In this document: in pieces, positions 43,245 through 43,840 of the stretch
How positions within the stretch are numbered: the stretch's first letter is position 1
Layout of the letters: each line of letters opens with the position of its first letter
Source of the DNA: Candidatus Gastranaerophilales bacterium
Lineage (GTDB): Bacteria; Cyanobacteriota; Vampirovibrionia; Gastranaerophilales; Gastranaerophilaceae
NCBI GenBank assembly: GCA_944324235.1
Contig: CALUVN010000014.1
Coordinates: 1-43,840, forward strand
Length of the DNA: 43,840 nt
Reading direction: 5' to 3'
Notes under the pieces: generated by a model
The model's database searches: none
Seen by the model: the letters and a program-made list of their open reading frames with translations, nothing else
What the model was told of the DNA's origin: nothing
Translations under genes and position numbers: made by a program

Positions 43245-43840
43245 AAAAGCCGGCATTTCAAAGTTTTTCAAAACTTCTTGAATACCTAATACAGGCGACT
43301 GCTTCAATATTGAAGAGTAGTATTGATGCAAACTTATGTTTGCCCCTGTCTTGGATTTGCTCCACGCTCACGGAGACTCGACAAAAAGCCTGCGGCTTAG
43401 TAGTCTCGTTCCGTTCGCTATCCGGACTTACTTCGTGTCGTCCGTCCGCAAATCCGCTCTCCTACTTAGGAGAGGGAATAGTATCATTGTGCACAGCACT
43501 GTAACGGACTATTCACTGTTCCCTTTTATCATACCTCACCCTAGCCCTCTCCTACTTAGGAGAGGGTATTCAAGTTTATACAAAAGCCGACTTGTAAAAG
43601 ATGTTTAAAGTTTTTGGGATATCTAATACAGGCGACTTCTCAGTCTGTGAAAATAGTATTGATGCAAACATTATGTTTGCCCCTGTCTTGGATTTGCTCC
43701 ACGCTCACAGGGCGCGAGACAAAGTCTGTCATCCTGAACTTGTTTCAGGATCTGAGCTTTCCACAAAGCATACCTCACCCTACCCCTCTCCTACTTAGGA
43801 GAGGGAATAGTATCATTGTGCGCAGCACTGTAACGGACTA
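43245..43840. repeat. Two tandem copies of a repeat unit of about 330 bp
   Basis: Shared landmarks are GGCGACT, then GTATTGATGCAAAC (43320 and 43656), GGATTTGCTCCACGCTCAC (about 43353 and 43689), the CTCTCCTACTTAGGAGAG palindrome and the 40-bp block (43472 and 43801). The offsets are 329-336 bases. The two copies differ by small insertions and by the palindrome at 43731-43751 present only in the second. Confidence 0.75.
43731..43751. repeat. Short palindromic element (REP-like)
   Basis: Arms ATCCTGAA and TTCAGGAT around CTTGT. This palindrome is seen in intergenic DNA of many unrelated bacteria. Here it lies inside the second 330-bp unit only. Confidence 0.65.

Larger units (their letters stand above)
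42692..43840. repeat. Right-edge non-coding region: mosaic of palindromes and dispersed repeats
   Basis: 1.15 kb without a gene; open frames here are repeat artefacts. Contents: a 40-bp block at 42778-42817, present inverted and exact at 43801-43840 and with one mismatch at 43472-43511; a 31-bp block 42897-42927 (= 242-272); a 50-bp block 43022-43071 (= 81-130); a hairpin 43087-43100 with 43119-43132; three copies of the palindrome CTCTCCTACTTAGGAGAG (43457-43474, 43547-43564, 43786-43803); and G-rich blocks such as 42818-42850 and 43200-43230. From about 43245 a unit of about 330 bp appears twice in tandem. Confidence 0.8.

Noticed and set aside
42909..43798. Open frames of 65-144 codons at the right edge
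   Set aside because: They run through palindromes and dispersed repeats in different frames in the different copies, with no conserved peptide or ribosome-binding site.
43457..43803. CRISPR-like regular repeats
   Set aside because: Only three palindromes at irregular spacing (90 and 239 bases), with repeated rather than unique sequence between them, and no cas genes.

Overview
The window is low in G+C, densely coded and reads with the standard genetic code. It appears to come from a diderm (Gram-negative-type) bacterium. It combines a type IV pilus / type II secretion core (lipoprotein with a GspC/PilP-like domain, secretin, PilB, two PilC), a BioC/BioG biotin entry route, a four-S1-domain ribosomal protein S1, FabI and three very large exported adhesins with a filamentous-haemagglutinin-type N-terminus. 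From general family knowledge this looks like a gut Candidatus Gastranaerophilales (Melainabacteria / Vampirovibrionia) genome. That placement is an inference and no marker gene here proves it. I found no rRNA, tRNA, CRISPR array or transposase.

Layout. 1-416: non-coding DNA with members of a dispersed intergenic repeat. 417-1271: secreted TonB-C-like protein. 1322-3809: overlapping bioF-bioG-bioC. 3890-4759: uridine-kinase-like P-loop kinase. 4949-12875: pilus/secretion operon (GspC/PilP-like lipoprotein, secretin, PilB with an MshEN module, PilC, a short-chain dehydrogenase, a second PilC). 12938-15766: rimO and a polysaccharide flippase. 15878-30579: three paralogous giant adhesins, each closed by its own hairpin terminator. 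30648-32552 (minus): coiled-coil protein with a hydrophobic centre. 32737-33543: fabI. 33595-34300 (minus): HepT/MntA toxin-antitoxin pair. 34340-35308 (minus): calpain-like cysteine protease. 35487-39409: valS and rpsA. 39649-42691: four uncharacterised genes, of which the first and last look like long and short versions of one helical protein. 42692-43840: non-coding, repeat-rich DNA whose elements match those at the left edge.

The most unusual object is the third adhesin (26680-30579). It has a signal peptide and an FHA-like N-terminal domain, followed by 241 uninterrupted Asp-Ala dipeptides (482 residues) and then a C-terminal PilZ domain with both c-di-GMP motifs (RxxxR and DxSxxG). The architecture recalls the Ser-Asp stalk of staphylococcal Clf/Sdr adhesins, but ends in a domain normally found in the cytoplasm. 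The DNA of the tract contains higher-order exact repeats (78-bp and 48-bp periods), so its length has probably changed by segmental duplication. PilB also carries an MshEN-type c-di-GMP module, so two candidate c-di-GMP receptors lie in one surface-structure region.

A second theme is candidate export without a classical signal peptide. The calpain-like protease and the 634-residue coiled-coil protein begin with nearly the same residues (M/V-SVNN) behind nearly the same ribosome-binding region. The 39649-42691 cluster has helical-ends architecture like axial or needle-type secreted proteins. No secretion apparatus for these proteins is present in the window.
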